From JALZVT01 sp039029135 (GTDB lineage Bacteria; Pseudomonadota; Gammaproteobacteria; Pseudomonadales; Azotimanducaceae), in assembly GCA_039029135.1 (NCBI GenBank), contig JBCCGT010000003.1, positions 186,001 to 250,000 of the forward strand: a stretch of DNA of 64,000 bases, read 5' to 3'. A program made the position numbers and the translations under genes. This document shows, one piece after another, positions 8,035 to 16,546 of this stretch. Below the pieces are notes generated by a model, which worked only from the letters and a program-made list of their open reading frames with translations, searched no databases and was not told the origin of the DNA. Position 1 is the stretch's first letter. Every line of letters begins with the position of its first letter.

Positions 8035-9417
8035 TCAATCCTGCTCGGCGAGTTCGCGGGCTGCTTGCGGGACTGGCCGCCTGACCCGCGCGCCTAGCTC
8101 ACGCAGCGACTCGACCTGGCGCACGAGATTCCCCCGGCCTTCGCCGAGATGAGCGCCGGCCCGGTCGATCGCGCCGCCGAGTTCGGCGGCCAGCGCGCGC
8201 ATGCGCTCGACGTCTTCCAGCAGCAGGCGGACTCGCTCATAGATCGCGCCAGCGCGGTCGGCGATGTCGACCGCGTGACGCTGCACGCGGGCCTCGCGCC
8301 ACAGGTGATGCACGATCTTGAGGCTCAGCAATAGGGTTGTCGGCCCGACGATCAGCACCCGTTTCGACAGCGCGAACTCGAGCAGCTCGGGGTCGGCGTC
8401 CGCCGCGGCGCCCAGCGCCGCCTCCTGGGGTACGAACAGCAGCACAAAGTCGAGCGTGCGAACACCGTCCAACGCATCATAGTCGCGCCCCCCAAGCTCG
8501 CGAGCGTGCGCCCGGAGCTGACGCGCGAAGCCCTTGATGCCCTGCGCCTGGTCTGCGGCCGACTGGGCCTGCAGCGCCCGGTCGTAGTCGCCGAGACTCA
8601 CTTTGGCGTCCACAATGAGATCGCGCTGGGCCGGCAGATGGACGATCACATCGGGACGCTGGGTGCGACCCGAGGCATCGCGATGCACCGCCTGCGCGCT
8701 GAACTCCTCGCCCGGCCGCAGGCCCGACTGTTCCAGCAGGCGCTCCAGCACGACTTCGCCCCACCGGCCCTGAACGCGACGATCGCCGCGCAGGGCCCGC
8801 GTCAGCCGCGCCGTCTCATCGTTCATCTGCTGGCTGACACGACTGAGGCTGCGTACATCGGCTAACAGATCGCCGCGCGCCGCGGCCTCGGCCTCGTGTA
8901 CCTGATCGATGCGCTTGCGCAGCGCAGCCAGCTCGACGCGATACGGCCCCAACAGCGCGTCGATGTGCGCGCCGCTGCGCTCCAGCAGCTGATCGGACTG
9001 GTTGCCGAGCACTCGGCCCGCAAGGCTCGCAAAGTCCTCGCGCAGGCCGCTAGCGAGCTCGCCAATCGCCTGCTCGCGGCTCGTCACGTTGGCCTGCGAC
9101 TGCTCCAGCAGCGTGCGCAGCTCGGTAGCGAGCAGGGCCTGGCGCTGGCGCTCGCGCGCCTCGTCCTCATGGCGCAGTCGAAGCTGCTCGACATCGGCCT
9201 GTAGCTGCTCACGCTCGTGCTCGTGGCGTTGCGACAGCAGACGCTGACGCTCCTCGCCCACGGCCAGCTCGCGACTGGCGAGCAGTCGCGCCGCCTGGAA
9301 ACCGGCGACGTAGCGCCGCCTTGCGACCAGCCATACGATCGCAAGCCCCGCGGCGGCGATCGCGGCCCAGGCGAGCGGACCCACCTGTGCCAGCTGCTCG
9401 AGTAGTGTCCCTATCAT
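8035..9417 (-). CDS. rmuC: DNA recombination protein RmuC
   Basis: 460 residues. An N-terminal hydrophobic anchor (about residues 13-31, PLAWAAIAAAGLAIVWLVA), a long Glu/Arg/Gln-rich coiled coil (about 45-220), then the RmuC domain with GRWGEVVLERLLEQSGL, RPDVIVHLP, DAKVSLGDY and a LLFVPQEAAL segment. This domain has a restriction-endonuclease-like fold. RmuC proteins limit DNA inversions and rearrangements, and an anchored nuclease-like role has been proposed. It stands alone on the minus strand. The stretch between it and csrA (7768-8034) holds no convincing gene. Confidence 0.95.
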   Translation of the reverse strand: MIGTLLEQLAQVGPLAWAAIAAAGLAIVWLVARRRYVAGFQAARLLASRELAVGEERQRLLSQRHEHEREQLQADVEQLRLRHEDEARERQRQALLATELRTLLEQSQANVTSREQAIGELASGLREDFASLAGRVLGNQSDQLLERSGAHIDALLGPYRVELAALRKRIDQVHEAEAAARGDLLADVRSLSRVSQQMNDETARLTRALRGDRRVQGRWGEVVLERLLEQSGLRPGEEFSAQAVHRDASGRTQRPDVIVHLPAQRDLIVDAKVSLGDYDRALQAQSAADQAQGIKGFARQLRAHARELGGRDYDALDGVRTLDFVLLFVPQEAALGAAADADPELLEFALSKRVLIVGPTTLLLSLKIVHHLWREARVQRHAVDIADRAGAIYERVRLLLEDVERMRALAAELGGAIDRAGAHLGEGRGNLVRQVESLRELGARVRRPVPQAARELAEQD

Positions 9418-9564
9418 GATCGTCTGCGCAGACCTCCGTTTTGCTGCACGGCCGACGCCCGTTTCTGCGGTGCAATCCGGTGCCGATCTAACGAGCGTTT
9501 AACCGCGCCATGGGCGCGATCATGCGGTGTCCAACAGACGGAGGAAAGCCCCTTAAACAGTTGT

Positions 9565-9594
9565 TTGGCACTAAAACCATACTGAGTCTAGAAT
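9565..9594 (+). promoter_or_regulatory. Putative sigma-70 promoter of the hybrid kinase gene
   Basis: TTGGCA at 9565-9570 and TAGAAT at 9589-9594, separated by 18 bases, lie in a locally AT-rich patch within GC-rich DNA. Transcription would begin near 9601, which favours the ATG at 9660 as start of the kinase over the upstream in-frame ATG at 9510. Confidence 0.45.
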
Positions 9595-9659
9595 CGGTGC
9601 TTCCTGGTCAATCGGGCACCGCATTGGATACTGCGAATCGTCAGCCGCGCGCTCTGGAT

Positions 9660-12161
9660 ATGGGCGATGCCACCGCCCCCCTCGCCCTCCCCGCCGTGCC
9701 TGAGCCGGCGGCCGTGAGCCGCCAGGCGGCCGACGCGCTGCGGCGCGGCACGCAGCGGCCGGAAGAGATGTGCCAGCGCCCCGTCATGGTCGTCGACGAC
9801 GACGCGCGCCAGGCTGAGAGCACGGCCGCCCTGTTACGCCACCACGGCTTTGATACGACCGTCGAGACCGACTCTGAGCGGGCCCTCGAGAGCCTGCAAC
9901 AGCTCGGACACGAACTGCTCGTGCTCGACCTCAACATGCCCGGACTGTCGGGCGTCGAGCTGCTGGAATCGCTGCGCGAGCGGATGATCGACGTCGCAGT
10001 GATCGTCTACAGCGGCGAGGACTCCGTCGAGCGCATCGCGCCGGTCATCGGTCATGCGGTCTACGAATTTGTACCTAAGGGCAGCGACCCCGACCGGCTG
10101 GTTCGCAGCGTGCGCCACGCGGTCGAGAGCAGCGTTCTGGCACGCAAGAATGCCGCGATGAGCGTCCGCGCCCACGCGCTCAGCGATCTGCATCGCTATG
10201 TCGTCCAGAGTTCCACCGACCTCGTCTATGTGCTCGACGCGGACGGCAACTTTGCGTTGACCAACAACCAGCTCTCCGAGCTGTTCGGCGCGAACACGCG
10301 CGATCTGAGCGGACACCCATGGACCGCGCTGCTCGGGTCGGCGGCAACCGATTCCGCCGCGCTGCGGCATCGTTTCGCAGAGCGACGCACGGGCTCCCGT
10401 GCGACGCACCAATTCGAGTTCAACTATCTCGACGTCGAGGACCAGGCGCGGGTGCTTGAGCTGACGGCTACGGGCCTGTACCTGGGCGACGAGCCGAATC
10501 CCACCGAGTATTCGGGAACCTGCGGCGTATTGCGCGACGTGACCGAGCAGCGACGCATCGCGCGCGAGCTCGAGCTCAGCCGGCGGCGGCTGATCGCCAG
10601 CGTGCACAAGTATGAAGGGCTGTTCCAGAACAGCCCGGATGCGGTCTACATCAGCGAATGGCGCGACGGCAAGATCCTCGAGAGCAATCACAATTTTCGT
10701 CGTATCAGCCGGGCGCTGGAGGCGGTGGACCCCGAGACCGACGCCCATCTGTGGCGCGGTGCCGACGAGCGCGCCGCCTTTCTTGCCGGACTGGAAGCGA
10801 GCCCCGATCGCTACAGCGTCGACGTCGAACACGAGTGGTCGGGGGAGCCGCGCTACTTTCACATCACCGGCTGCGTCGTGTCCCCAGACAGCGGCCGCAG
10901 GATTCTCGCCACGGTGCGCGACACCACGAACGAACGCCGGGCACAGGCCGAGCGCCTGCAGTACGAAACCCAAGTGCAGCAGGCCGGCAAGATGGAGGCG
11001 ATCGGCAAGCTCGCCGGCGGAATCGCGCACGACTTCAACAACATCCTCGCCAGCATGCTCGGCTATTCGGACTTGCTGCGTCACTCCTGGTCGCGCCTGG
11101 CACCCGAGAAGATGGAGGAGTACATCGGTGAGATCGTCCAGGCGGGTGAACGGGCGCGTGATCTGATCGCCCAGATGCTGAGCTTCACCCGCTTTATGCG
11201 CGGCAAGCCGGAAGTGCTCGACGTCGCGGAAACCATCGGCGGTATACGCCGGATGCTGCGCGCCGCGATTCCCGAGTCGATAGCGATCGCCGAGCACTTC
11301 CACGACGACATGCCGCCGGTGTTTATCGATCCTGTGCAACTGCATCAGATCATCATCAACCTGTTAATCAACGCGCGCGATGCGATCGATGGCGTGGGCC
11401 AAATCGACATCGAGGTGCGCGCGGTCGAGTACGATGAACGCCAGTGCGTTTCCTGCGAGGCCTGCGTGCGCGGCCGTTGGGTCGAGCTGTCGGTGAAGGA
11501 CGACGGCCACGGCATCGAGCCCGAACTGCAGGGCAAGATTTTCGACAGCTTCTTCACCACGCGCGATGTGGGCGAAGGCACGGGGTTTGGCCTGTGGCTG
11601 ATCCATACGCTGGTGCACCAGTACGGTGGCCACATCGTGGTCGACAGCGAACCGGGCAAGGGCGCGCGGTTTGGCGTTCTCCTGCCCGACGCGCAGTCGG
11701 CGCAGCGCGACGCGCCAACCCTGGAACCCCCACCGGTGCCAGCGCAGCGCGTCGGTGAGATCGTCGTGGTCGACAACGATCTGTCCGTCGTCAACTACAT
11801 TGGCGAGGTCATCCGCGGTGCCGGGTTCGACGTACGGACCTTCAATGACTCTGCGGCGGCGCGCCAGTATTTGCTCGAGAACATTGATGGGATCGGCGTG
11901 CTGGTCACGGACCAGTCGATGCCGCAGATCGACGGCGTGCAGCTCGCGAGCGAGGCGCGCGAGCTGCGTGCCGACCTGCCGATCGTCATGATCACCGGCT
12001 ACACCCAGTCAGAAACGGTCGCTCGCCTCGACCAGCTCGGACTGCAGGCGTATCTGGAAAAGCCGTTCCGCATCGAGGACCTGCTGCAGACCCTCGCTCA
12101 GCTTGTGGGCGGCATGCCGGCGGCGGCGGGTGATTCCTCTCGAGGCGCCACCGCGGGCTGA
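9660..12161 (+). CDS. Hybrid sensor histidine kinase/response regulator (REC-PAS-PAS-HisKA-HATPase-REC)
   Basis: 833 residues from ATG 9660 (the frame stays open to 9510, but a good promoter sits between). Domains in order: receiver 1 (41-157, phospho-acceptor Asp90 in LDLNMPG, Lys140), PAS 1 (about 177-305), PAS 2 (about 316-430), HisKA with His457 in GGIAHDFNN, HATPase with the N box around 570, DDGHGIE, GTGFGL, and receiver 2 (about 699-820, Asp751 in VTDQSMPQIDG). It has no membrane segment, so it is a cytoplasmic sensor. The N-terminal receiver means it can also receive a phosphoryl group from another kinase. A CVSCEAC cluster (Cys596, 599, 602) is inserted in the ATPase domain. No output partner is encoded next to it. 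Confidence 0.93.
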   Translation: MGDATAPLALPAVPEPAAVSRQAADALRRGTQRPEEMCQRPVMVVDDDARQAESTAALLRHHGFDTTVETDSERALESLQQLGHELLVLDLNMPGLSGVELLESLRERMIDVAVIVYSGEDSVERIAPVIGHAVYEFVPKGSDPDRLVRSVRHAVESSVLARKNAAMSVRAHALSDLHRYVVQSSTDLVYVLDADGNFALTNNQLSELFGANTRDLSGHPWTALLGSAATDSAALRHRFAERRTGSRATHQFEFNYLDVEDQARVLELTATGLYLGDEPNPTEYSGTCGVLRDVTEQRRIARELELSRRRLIASVHKYEGLFQNSPDAVYISEWRDGKILESNHNFRRISRALEAVDPETDAHLWRGADERAAFLAGLEASPDRYSVDVEHEWSGEPRYFHITGCVVSPDSGRRILATVRDTTNERRAQAERLQYETQVQQAGKMEAIGKLAGGIAHDFNNILASMLGYSDLLRHSWSRLAPEKMEEYIGEIVQAGERARDLIAQMLSFTRFMRGKPEVLDVAETIGGIRRMLRAAIPESIAIAEHFHDDMPPVFIDPVQLHQIIINLLINARDAIDGVGQIDIEVRAVEYDERQCVSCEACVRGRWVELSVKDDGHGIEPELQGKIFDSFFTTRDVGEGTGFGLWLIHTLVHQYGGHIVVDSEPGKGARFGVLLPDAQSAQRDAPTLEPPPVPAQRVGEIVVVDNDLSVVNYIGEVIRGAGFDVRTFNDSAAARQYLLENIDGIGVLVTDQSMPQIDGVQLASEARELRADLPIVMITGYTQSETVARLDQLGLQAYLEKPFRIEDLLQTLAQLVGGMPAAAGDSSRGATAG

Positions 12162-12235
12162 GACCGGCGACGCGGTGCGGACGTTGGGCTACACTGCGCG
12201 CCGCGTCATCTAGCACTGGATCGGTGCGCGCGCAT

Positions 12236-12320
12236 GCCGGGATGATGGAATTGGTAGACATGCAGGTTTTAGGTACCTGTGCCTTATGGCGTGGGGGTTC
12301 AAGTCCCCCTCCCGGCACCA
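12236..12320 (+). tRNA. tRNA-Leu (TAG anticodon)
   Basis: An 85-base gene with a complete cloverleaf. The acceptor GCCGGGA pairs with TCCCGGC followed by encoded ACCA, there is a D-loop with TTGGTAGAC, the anticodon stem CAGGT/ACCTG encloses a 7-base loop with anticodon TAG at 12270-12272, there is a class II variable arm, and a T-arm GGGGG-TTCAAGT-CCCCC. It lies between the hybrid kinase and the Rieske oxygenase gene. A second tRNA-Leu lies 3.2 kb downstream on the other strand. Confidence 0.97.
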
Positions 12321-12426
12321 GCTCAACGCGGCCTTACCCACCGTTTCGACATGACCCCTAGCCTCTCAATCACGCGCGCCGCGGGTCGTGTAGACTGACC
12401 AACAGTCGATTCTCGGGGGGAGTGTC

Positions 12427-13782
12427 ATGGCCGAAGCATACAAAGACCTGGACCCAGGCAGCATGCGGCGTTCGCCGGGCCTGACCTATCAGGAGCTGCT
12501 GGATACAGATTCTCATGCCGTTCCCGACGTGCTGCGGCTGCAGGCGCCCAAGGACATGGGGCTAAATGCCTTCTCTGTCGAGCGCTACACGAGCGCGGAT
12601 TATCACCAAAAGGAAGTCGAGCGGCTGTGGAGGCGCGTGTGGCAGTTCGCGTGTCGCGAGGAGGACATTCTCGAGCCGGGCGATCACTATCGCTATGACA
12701 TCGCGCACATGTCATTCCTGGTCGTACGCACCGAGACGGGCGAGATCAAGTGCTATCCCAATGCGTGCCTGCACCGCGGCCGGATGCTCAAGGAATTCGA
12801 CGGCAACGCGACCGAGCTGCGTTGTCCGTTTCACGGCTTCTGCTGGAAGCTCGACGGCTCGCTGAAAGACGTGCCCGGTCGCTGGGACTTTCCCCAGATA
12901 AAGGACGATGAGTTCTCGCTGCCGGAAATCCCGGTAGCGCTGTGGGCCGGATTCATCTTCATCAATCCGGACCAGAACTGCGCCCCGTTCGATGACTTCG
13001 TCAGGGACCTAGCACCCCAGTTCGAACGCTGGAATCTCGGCGGACTGTACAAGTCTGCGCACGTGGCGAAGGTCATGCCCTGCAACTGGAAGATCGCGCA
13101 GGAGGCCTTCTGCGAGGCCTATCACGTCAACGCTACCCATCCGCAGATTCTCCGCAGCCTGGGCGACACCAATTCTCAGGTCGACATCTGGGACAACTGC
13201 GCGCGCGTGATCACGCCGAGTGCGACCCATTCTCCGCTGCTCGACTACGACGTCGATGACGCCACCGTTCTGCGGACGATGATGGATCTCGACCACGACG
13301 CGGAGGTGCCCGCCGTGCCGGAAGGTATGAACGTACGCGCGTTCATGGCGAACATCTCGCGTGAGAATCTGCGGCCGATCGCCGGTACCCGGGTCGACGA
13401 GTACTGCGACGCCGAACTGATCGACAGCCTCGACTACACGCTGTTTCCCAATTTCCATCCCTGGGGTGCGTTCAACGGTATCGTCTATCGATTCCGGCCC
13501 AACGGCAGCGATCACCGCAGCGCAATCATGGAGTGCATTCTGCTGGCGCCGTTCGAGGGCGAACGCCCCGCGCCGGCAGAGATCCGCTGGCTGGAAGAGG
13601 ACGAAGGCTGGTCCAGCGCCCTGGGTTATCTCGGCAAGGTGTTCGATCAGGACGCGTTCAACATGCCCAAGGTGCAGTGGGGTCTTGAGACGACCTACGC
13701 CGATGGCGTCCTGATGTCGGGTTACCAGGAGGCCAAGGTGCGCTGGCTGCACCACAAACTAACCGAGTGGGTTGGCGAGTAG
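12427..13782 (+). CDS. Rieske-type aromatic ring-hydroxylating oxygenase, alpha subunit
   Basis: 451 residues. The N-terminal Rieske [2Fe-2S] domain has the C-x-H...C-x2-H ligands as Cys114, His116, Cys133, His136 (CLHRG and CPFHGF). The C-terminal catalytic domain has the mononuclear iron site around EAYHVNATHP, with His233 and His238 as likely ligands. Such oxygenases use NAD(P)H-derived electrons and O2 to hydroxylate aromatic or alicyclic substrates, or to demethylate them. No reductase or ferredoxin gene is adjacent, so electron donors must come from elsewhere. It starts after a strong GGGGGGAG Shine-Dalgarno sequence, and is followed 28 bases later by a small unknown gene on the same strand. 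Substrate not predictable. Confidence 0.93.
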   Translation: MAEAYKDLDPGSMRRSPGLTYQELLDTDSHAVPDVLRLQAPKDMGLNAFSVERYTSADYHQKEVERLWRRVWQFACREEDILEPGDHYRYDIAHMSFLVVRTETGEIKCYPNACLHRGRMLKEFDGNATELRCPFHGFCWKLDGSLKDVPGRWDFPQIKDDEFSLPEIPVALWAGFIFINPDQNCAPFDDFVRDLAPQFERWNLGGLYKSAHVAKVMPCNWKIAQEAFCEAYHVNATHPQILRSLGDTNSQVDIWDNCARVITPSATHSPLLDYDVDDATVLRTMMDLDHDAEVPAVPEGMNVRAFMANISRENLRPIAGTRVDEYCDAELIDSLDYTLFPNFHPWGAFNGIVYRFRPNGSDHRSAIMECILLAPFEGERPAPAEIRWLEEDEGWSSALGYLGKVFDQDAFNMPKVQWGLETTYADGVLMSGYQEAKVRWLHHKLTEWVGE

Positions 13783-13810
13783 CCGCACGCGGCCAGACGG
13801 GAGACAGACC

Positions 13811-14044
13811 ATGGGCAGCATGACGCATCCCTTCGAAACCGACACGCTGTATCAGGCGGACGCCGACGGCAATATCCGGCTGACACGTGGCAATAGCGTG
13901 GGCGTGTTCACCCGCTGGGGCGTGCACTTAAGCGGGGACATACGCCAGGCGGATCCCCAGCTTTGCAACTGGGTCGGCAACAATCCAGATCCCAGCGCTG
14001 TAATCCAGCGTCCGGGCAGGAATCAGCAGCCGCAGGACGGTTAG
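13811..14044 (+). CDS. Small hypothetical protein downstream of Rieske oxygenase
   Basis: 77 residues from ATG 13811, which is preceded by GGGAGACAGACC as a plausible Shine-Dalgarno region. The frame extends 13 codons further up, but those overlap the preceding gene. The N-terminal part (TLYQADADGNIRLTRGNSVGVFTRWGVHLSGDIRQADPQLCNWV) has a beta-like pattern and Trp/Gly-rich turns. The C-terminus is polar and probably disordered. I do not recognise a family. Its spacing of 28 bases suggests translation with the oxygenase, and an accessory role to that enzyme is the simplest guess. Confidence 0.6.
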   Translation: MGSMTHPFETDTLYQADADGNIRLTRGNSVGVFTRWGVHLSGDIRQADPQLCNWVGNNPDPSAVIQRPGRNQQPQDG

Positions 14045-14157
14045 TCTGTCTTCGCAACGCCGTGCTTGCGCTCGTTGTGGGACCCCGCGCCGGGCACTGC
14101 GTTGCGGCGCATTCGCTCGAACCGACGCGGCCTTCTCGCCATCACACTACCTGAACG

Positions 14158-15258
14158 TCACGGTTGGCTAGGCGCTCGCGGCAGTCGTGCGCTCTGGCCG
14201 CGCACTTTCATCGCCTGCTGGTAGGCAGGCTTAAGGACGGCTTGGTCGAATACCGACAGCAGGTGCGTGAGGTCGCGATATAGAATCGTCTCGCGGACCC
14301 ATGGATAGCGCTTGAAGTGCTCGAACATGGCGTAAGGCTGCCCATCGGACTCGTGCAGGATCGGACAGACCGGCACGGAGGGGAGACTGGGAACGATGAA
14401 ACTCAGCTCCTGTGGCACGCTTTTCGCGCCCGTTAGATCAACGACGACGAAACAGGCCATGTGTGCAAGGCTCGCGATGGTCTCGGTCAAATCGCGACTG
14501 GCCGGCTTGTTGAAGTCGAACAGCACGGGCACGAAGTTCTTTCGCAGCAGATGGTCCTTCACGCCTTCCAGGATGCGTTTGTGGCGGGGCGCGAAGCGGC
14601 CGAGGATGAGGACGACTCGGGAACTTGCCGTATCGATAACGTCGGCAAACTTGGGGTTGTCGCGGAGCAGGAATAGAAACTGCGCGGTGTCTAGATCGTC
14701 GACGGTTGTCGCGACCGACTCTTTATCTGCTCGTATGATCATTCGTCGCTGATCTCCGGGTTCACCCTTGAGAGACCATGCGCTGATGCCGTACACCTGT
14801 GCGCCGGCGAAGCTGGCCCCCTGCACTCTCGCCTCGACCATCGATACGAAACGCAGATTCGCGCCATCGAAACGCGTGTCCGTGAGGTTTGCGCGGCGGA
14901 AACTGGCGCTCACGAAATCCGATCCCGACAAGTCGGCACCTGCCAGGTTGGCCCGACTAAAGATCGCGAAACCGGCCCACAGACTGCGGAGATCAGCGCG
15001 CTCCAGATTCGCACTACGAAACACCGTGTCTTTCAACCGGGCTTTTTGAAGGTCTGCGCCGCCGAGTTCAACACCGCGCAGCAAGGCGCCCTCGAGTCGA
15101 GCGCCGCGCAAGTCCGCGTCGCGCAGATTGAAGCCCGCAAGGTTGGATCTGGCGAGCTTTGCCTCGCGCAGGTTGGGGCGGCTATCCGTTGTCTCGCGCC
15201 ACTTGTTCCAGGCATTCCTGCCCTTCTTCAAGATGCTCAAGTGATTTGAATCAGCCAT
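14158..15258 (-). CDS. Pentapeptide-repeat protein with C-terminal TIR-like/nucleotide-binding-like domain
   Basis: 366 residues in two parts. Residues about 28-160 are A(D/N)LXX pentapeptide repeats (ANLERADLRS, ANLAGADLSG, ANLTDTRFDG), expected to fold as a right-handed quadrilateral beta helix. Residues about 212-345 form an alpha/beta domain with RVVLILGRF, VPVLFDF, RDLTETIASLAHM, VVVDLTGAKSVPQEL and PSVPVCPIL. Its alternating hydrophobic strands and acidic turns resemble TIR-like or nucleoside-deoxyribosyltransferase-like folds, though I cannot name a Pfam family for it. There is no signal peptide, so it is cytoplasmic. It lies alone between the 77-residue gene and tRNA-Leu(TAA). Modular TIR-like effectors act in anti-phage immunity and NAD hydrolysis, but that role here is inference. 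Confidence 0.75.
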   Translation of the reverse strand: MADSNHLSILKKGRNAWNKWRETTDSRPNLREAKLARSNLAGFNLRDADLRGARLEGALLRGVELGGADLQKARLKDTVFRSANLERADLRSLWAGFAIFSRANLAGADLSGSDFVSASFRRANLTDTRFDGANLRFVSMVEARVQGASFAGAQVYGISAWSLKGEPGDQRRMIIRADKESVATTVDDLDTAQFLFLLRDNPKFADVIDTASSRVVLILGRFAPRHKRILEGVKDHLLRKNFVPVLFDFNKPASRDLTETIASLAHMACFVVVDLTGAKSVPQELSFIVPSLPSVPVCPILHESDGQPYAMFEHFKRYPWVRETILYRDLTHLLSVFDQAVLKPAYQQAMKVRGQSARLPRAPSQP

Positions 15259-15497
15259 CGGTCTGCTTCCCTGCGAGCGTGTGGGTCCGAATTGTGTCGG
15301 CGAATGTTCCGTTTCGGCACTTGGCTTCGAGCTGCCAAGAGCGCAAGCACACGAAGGCGCGCTCTCGCGCTGCTAGTGGTACGGTGCGGGCTGCATTAAA
15401 GGCGGCTCTGACGTATGGGTGTTACCCGTTGTTTGCCAGCGGGATCGACAAAGGCTCATATGCCGTCGGCGACTCTTTATGAACTGGCTATGCGTAA

Positions 15498-15584
15498 TGG
15501 TGCCCGGGGCCGGAATCGAACCGGCACGGTGTTGCCACCGAGGGATTTTAAGTCCCTTGCGTCTACCAGTTTCGCCACCCGGGC
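15498..15584 (-). tRNA. tRNA-Leu (TAA anticodon)
   Basis: 87 bases on the minus strand. The acceptor GCCCGGG pairs with CCCGGGC before ACCA, the anticodon stem AGGGA/TCCCT encloses loop CTTAAAA (anticodon TAA), there is a class II variable arm, and a T-arm with GGTTCGATTCC. It begins 16 bases before the stop of the adjacent SDR gene on the same strand. Confidence 0.97.
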
Positions 15585-15599
15585 GGGGTGTCTAGCAGG

Positions 15600-16364
15600 C
15601 TAGTGATTCCACCACGCCCGATCTGAGAACGCACGCAAATCGGCTTCGAAAGTCCAGGCCGAGCGGTGCTGCTGGGCAATGTGGTAGTAGGTGTCGGCGA
15701 TACGCGTCGGCAGCATCAGCCCATCGTGTTCCCCGCCCCGCGTCTCACGCAGCTCGGCAAAGCGTTCGGGGCCTAGCATCTTGCCCAGCGTATCGGGCGC
15801 ATCAACGGCGCCGTCAATCAGAATGTGCGCGACGTGTATGCCCGCGCTGGCGTACTGGGCGTTCAGACTCTGGCACAGCATCCTGCGCCCGCCCATGGCG
15901 GCGGCATGAGAGTGCTGACCGGCGTTGCCGCGGACCGCCGCCGTTGCGGAGGTAACGAGCAGCGTGCCACCGCCGCGCTCCTCCATCAGCGGACACACGC
16001 TTTGTGCGGCGCGGAAAAGGCCAAAGCACGCGAGCCGCCAGCCCATCTCAAACTGCTTGTAGCTTGTGTCCTGCAGCGCGCGGTCGCCGATCTGCGCGCC
16101 TAGGTTGTAGACCACGACGTCGATCGGCCCGACGTCGGCCTCTATGCTCGCCACCAGAGTTTCGATGCTGTCCGGCTCGACGGCGTTGAGTAGGTAGCCG
16201 CTCGCGCTGCCGCCATTGGACTCGATGTCGCCAACGATGCGGTCGAGGCCTTCTTTGTCGCTGCGTCGCGCGAGGCAGGCGTGAAAACCCTCGGCAGCGA
16301 AGCGCGCCCCGACGGTGCCGCCGATTCCGGCGCCGGCGCCGATGACCAGGCAAACTGGTTTCAT
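15600..16364 (-). CDS. SDR-family protein lacking the catalytic Tyr and Lys
   Basis: 254 residues with a Rossmann nucleotide-binding start (VIGAGAGIGG, residues 8-16) and the usual SDR layout: Asp82 region followed by YNLGA in place of NNAG, catalytic Ser139 in VTSATAA, and the C-terminal GIHVAHILIDGAVD. The expected Tyr-x3-Lys is His153-Ala-Ala-Ala-Met157, so both essential residues are replaced. The codons read unambiguously as CAT and ATG. Either it binds a cofactor without SDR chemistry or it uses an altered mechanism. It is upstream of tRNA-Leu(TAA) on the same strand. Closest known style: SDRs with FAxAKFALR instead of YxxxK, which already lack Tyr. Confidence 0.85.
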   Translation of the reverse strand: MKPVCLVIGAGAGIGGTVGARFAAEGFHACLARRSDKEGLDRIVGDIESNGGSASGYLLNAVEPDSIETLVASIEADVGPIDVVVYNLGAQIGDRALQDTSYKQFEMGWRLACFGLFRAAQSVCPLMEERGGGTLLVTSATAAVRGNAGQHSHAAAMGGRRMLCQSLNAQYASAGIHVAHILIDGAVDAPDTLGKMLGPERFAELRETRGGEHDGLMLPTRIADTYYHIAQQHRSAWTFEADLRAFSDRAWWNH

Positions 16365-16546
16365 GATTCTCTCCCTTGGTTGGCAGCGAATTAGCCTACC
16401 CGGCAGGAGAGCTAGCGCCTAGCGCCGAAGACAGATCGTTGCAGACCGCTCGGCTTGTGAGTGCGAGGCTGTGCGGCGTGGCTGTGCGGCGTGGCTGCGG
16501 CTGCGCCGGTGCGCCTGCGCGCCGGAACATCTCCGGGCGATGCGCT

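Noticed and set aside
7817..8038. 73-residue frame between csrA and rmuC
   Set aside because: His/Arg/Ala-rich without any hydrophobic core or Shine-Dalgarno sequence. Not coding-like.
9834..11345. 503-residue antisense frame in the hybrid kinase gene
   Set aside because: Frame mirrors the kinase codons. No recognisable domain.
12236..15584. Possible genomic island integrated at tRNA-Leu
   Set aside because: The two tRNA genes have different 3' ends, no integrase or direct repeat of a tRNA 3' end is visible, so island status is not supported beyond the unusual gene content.
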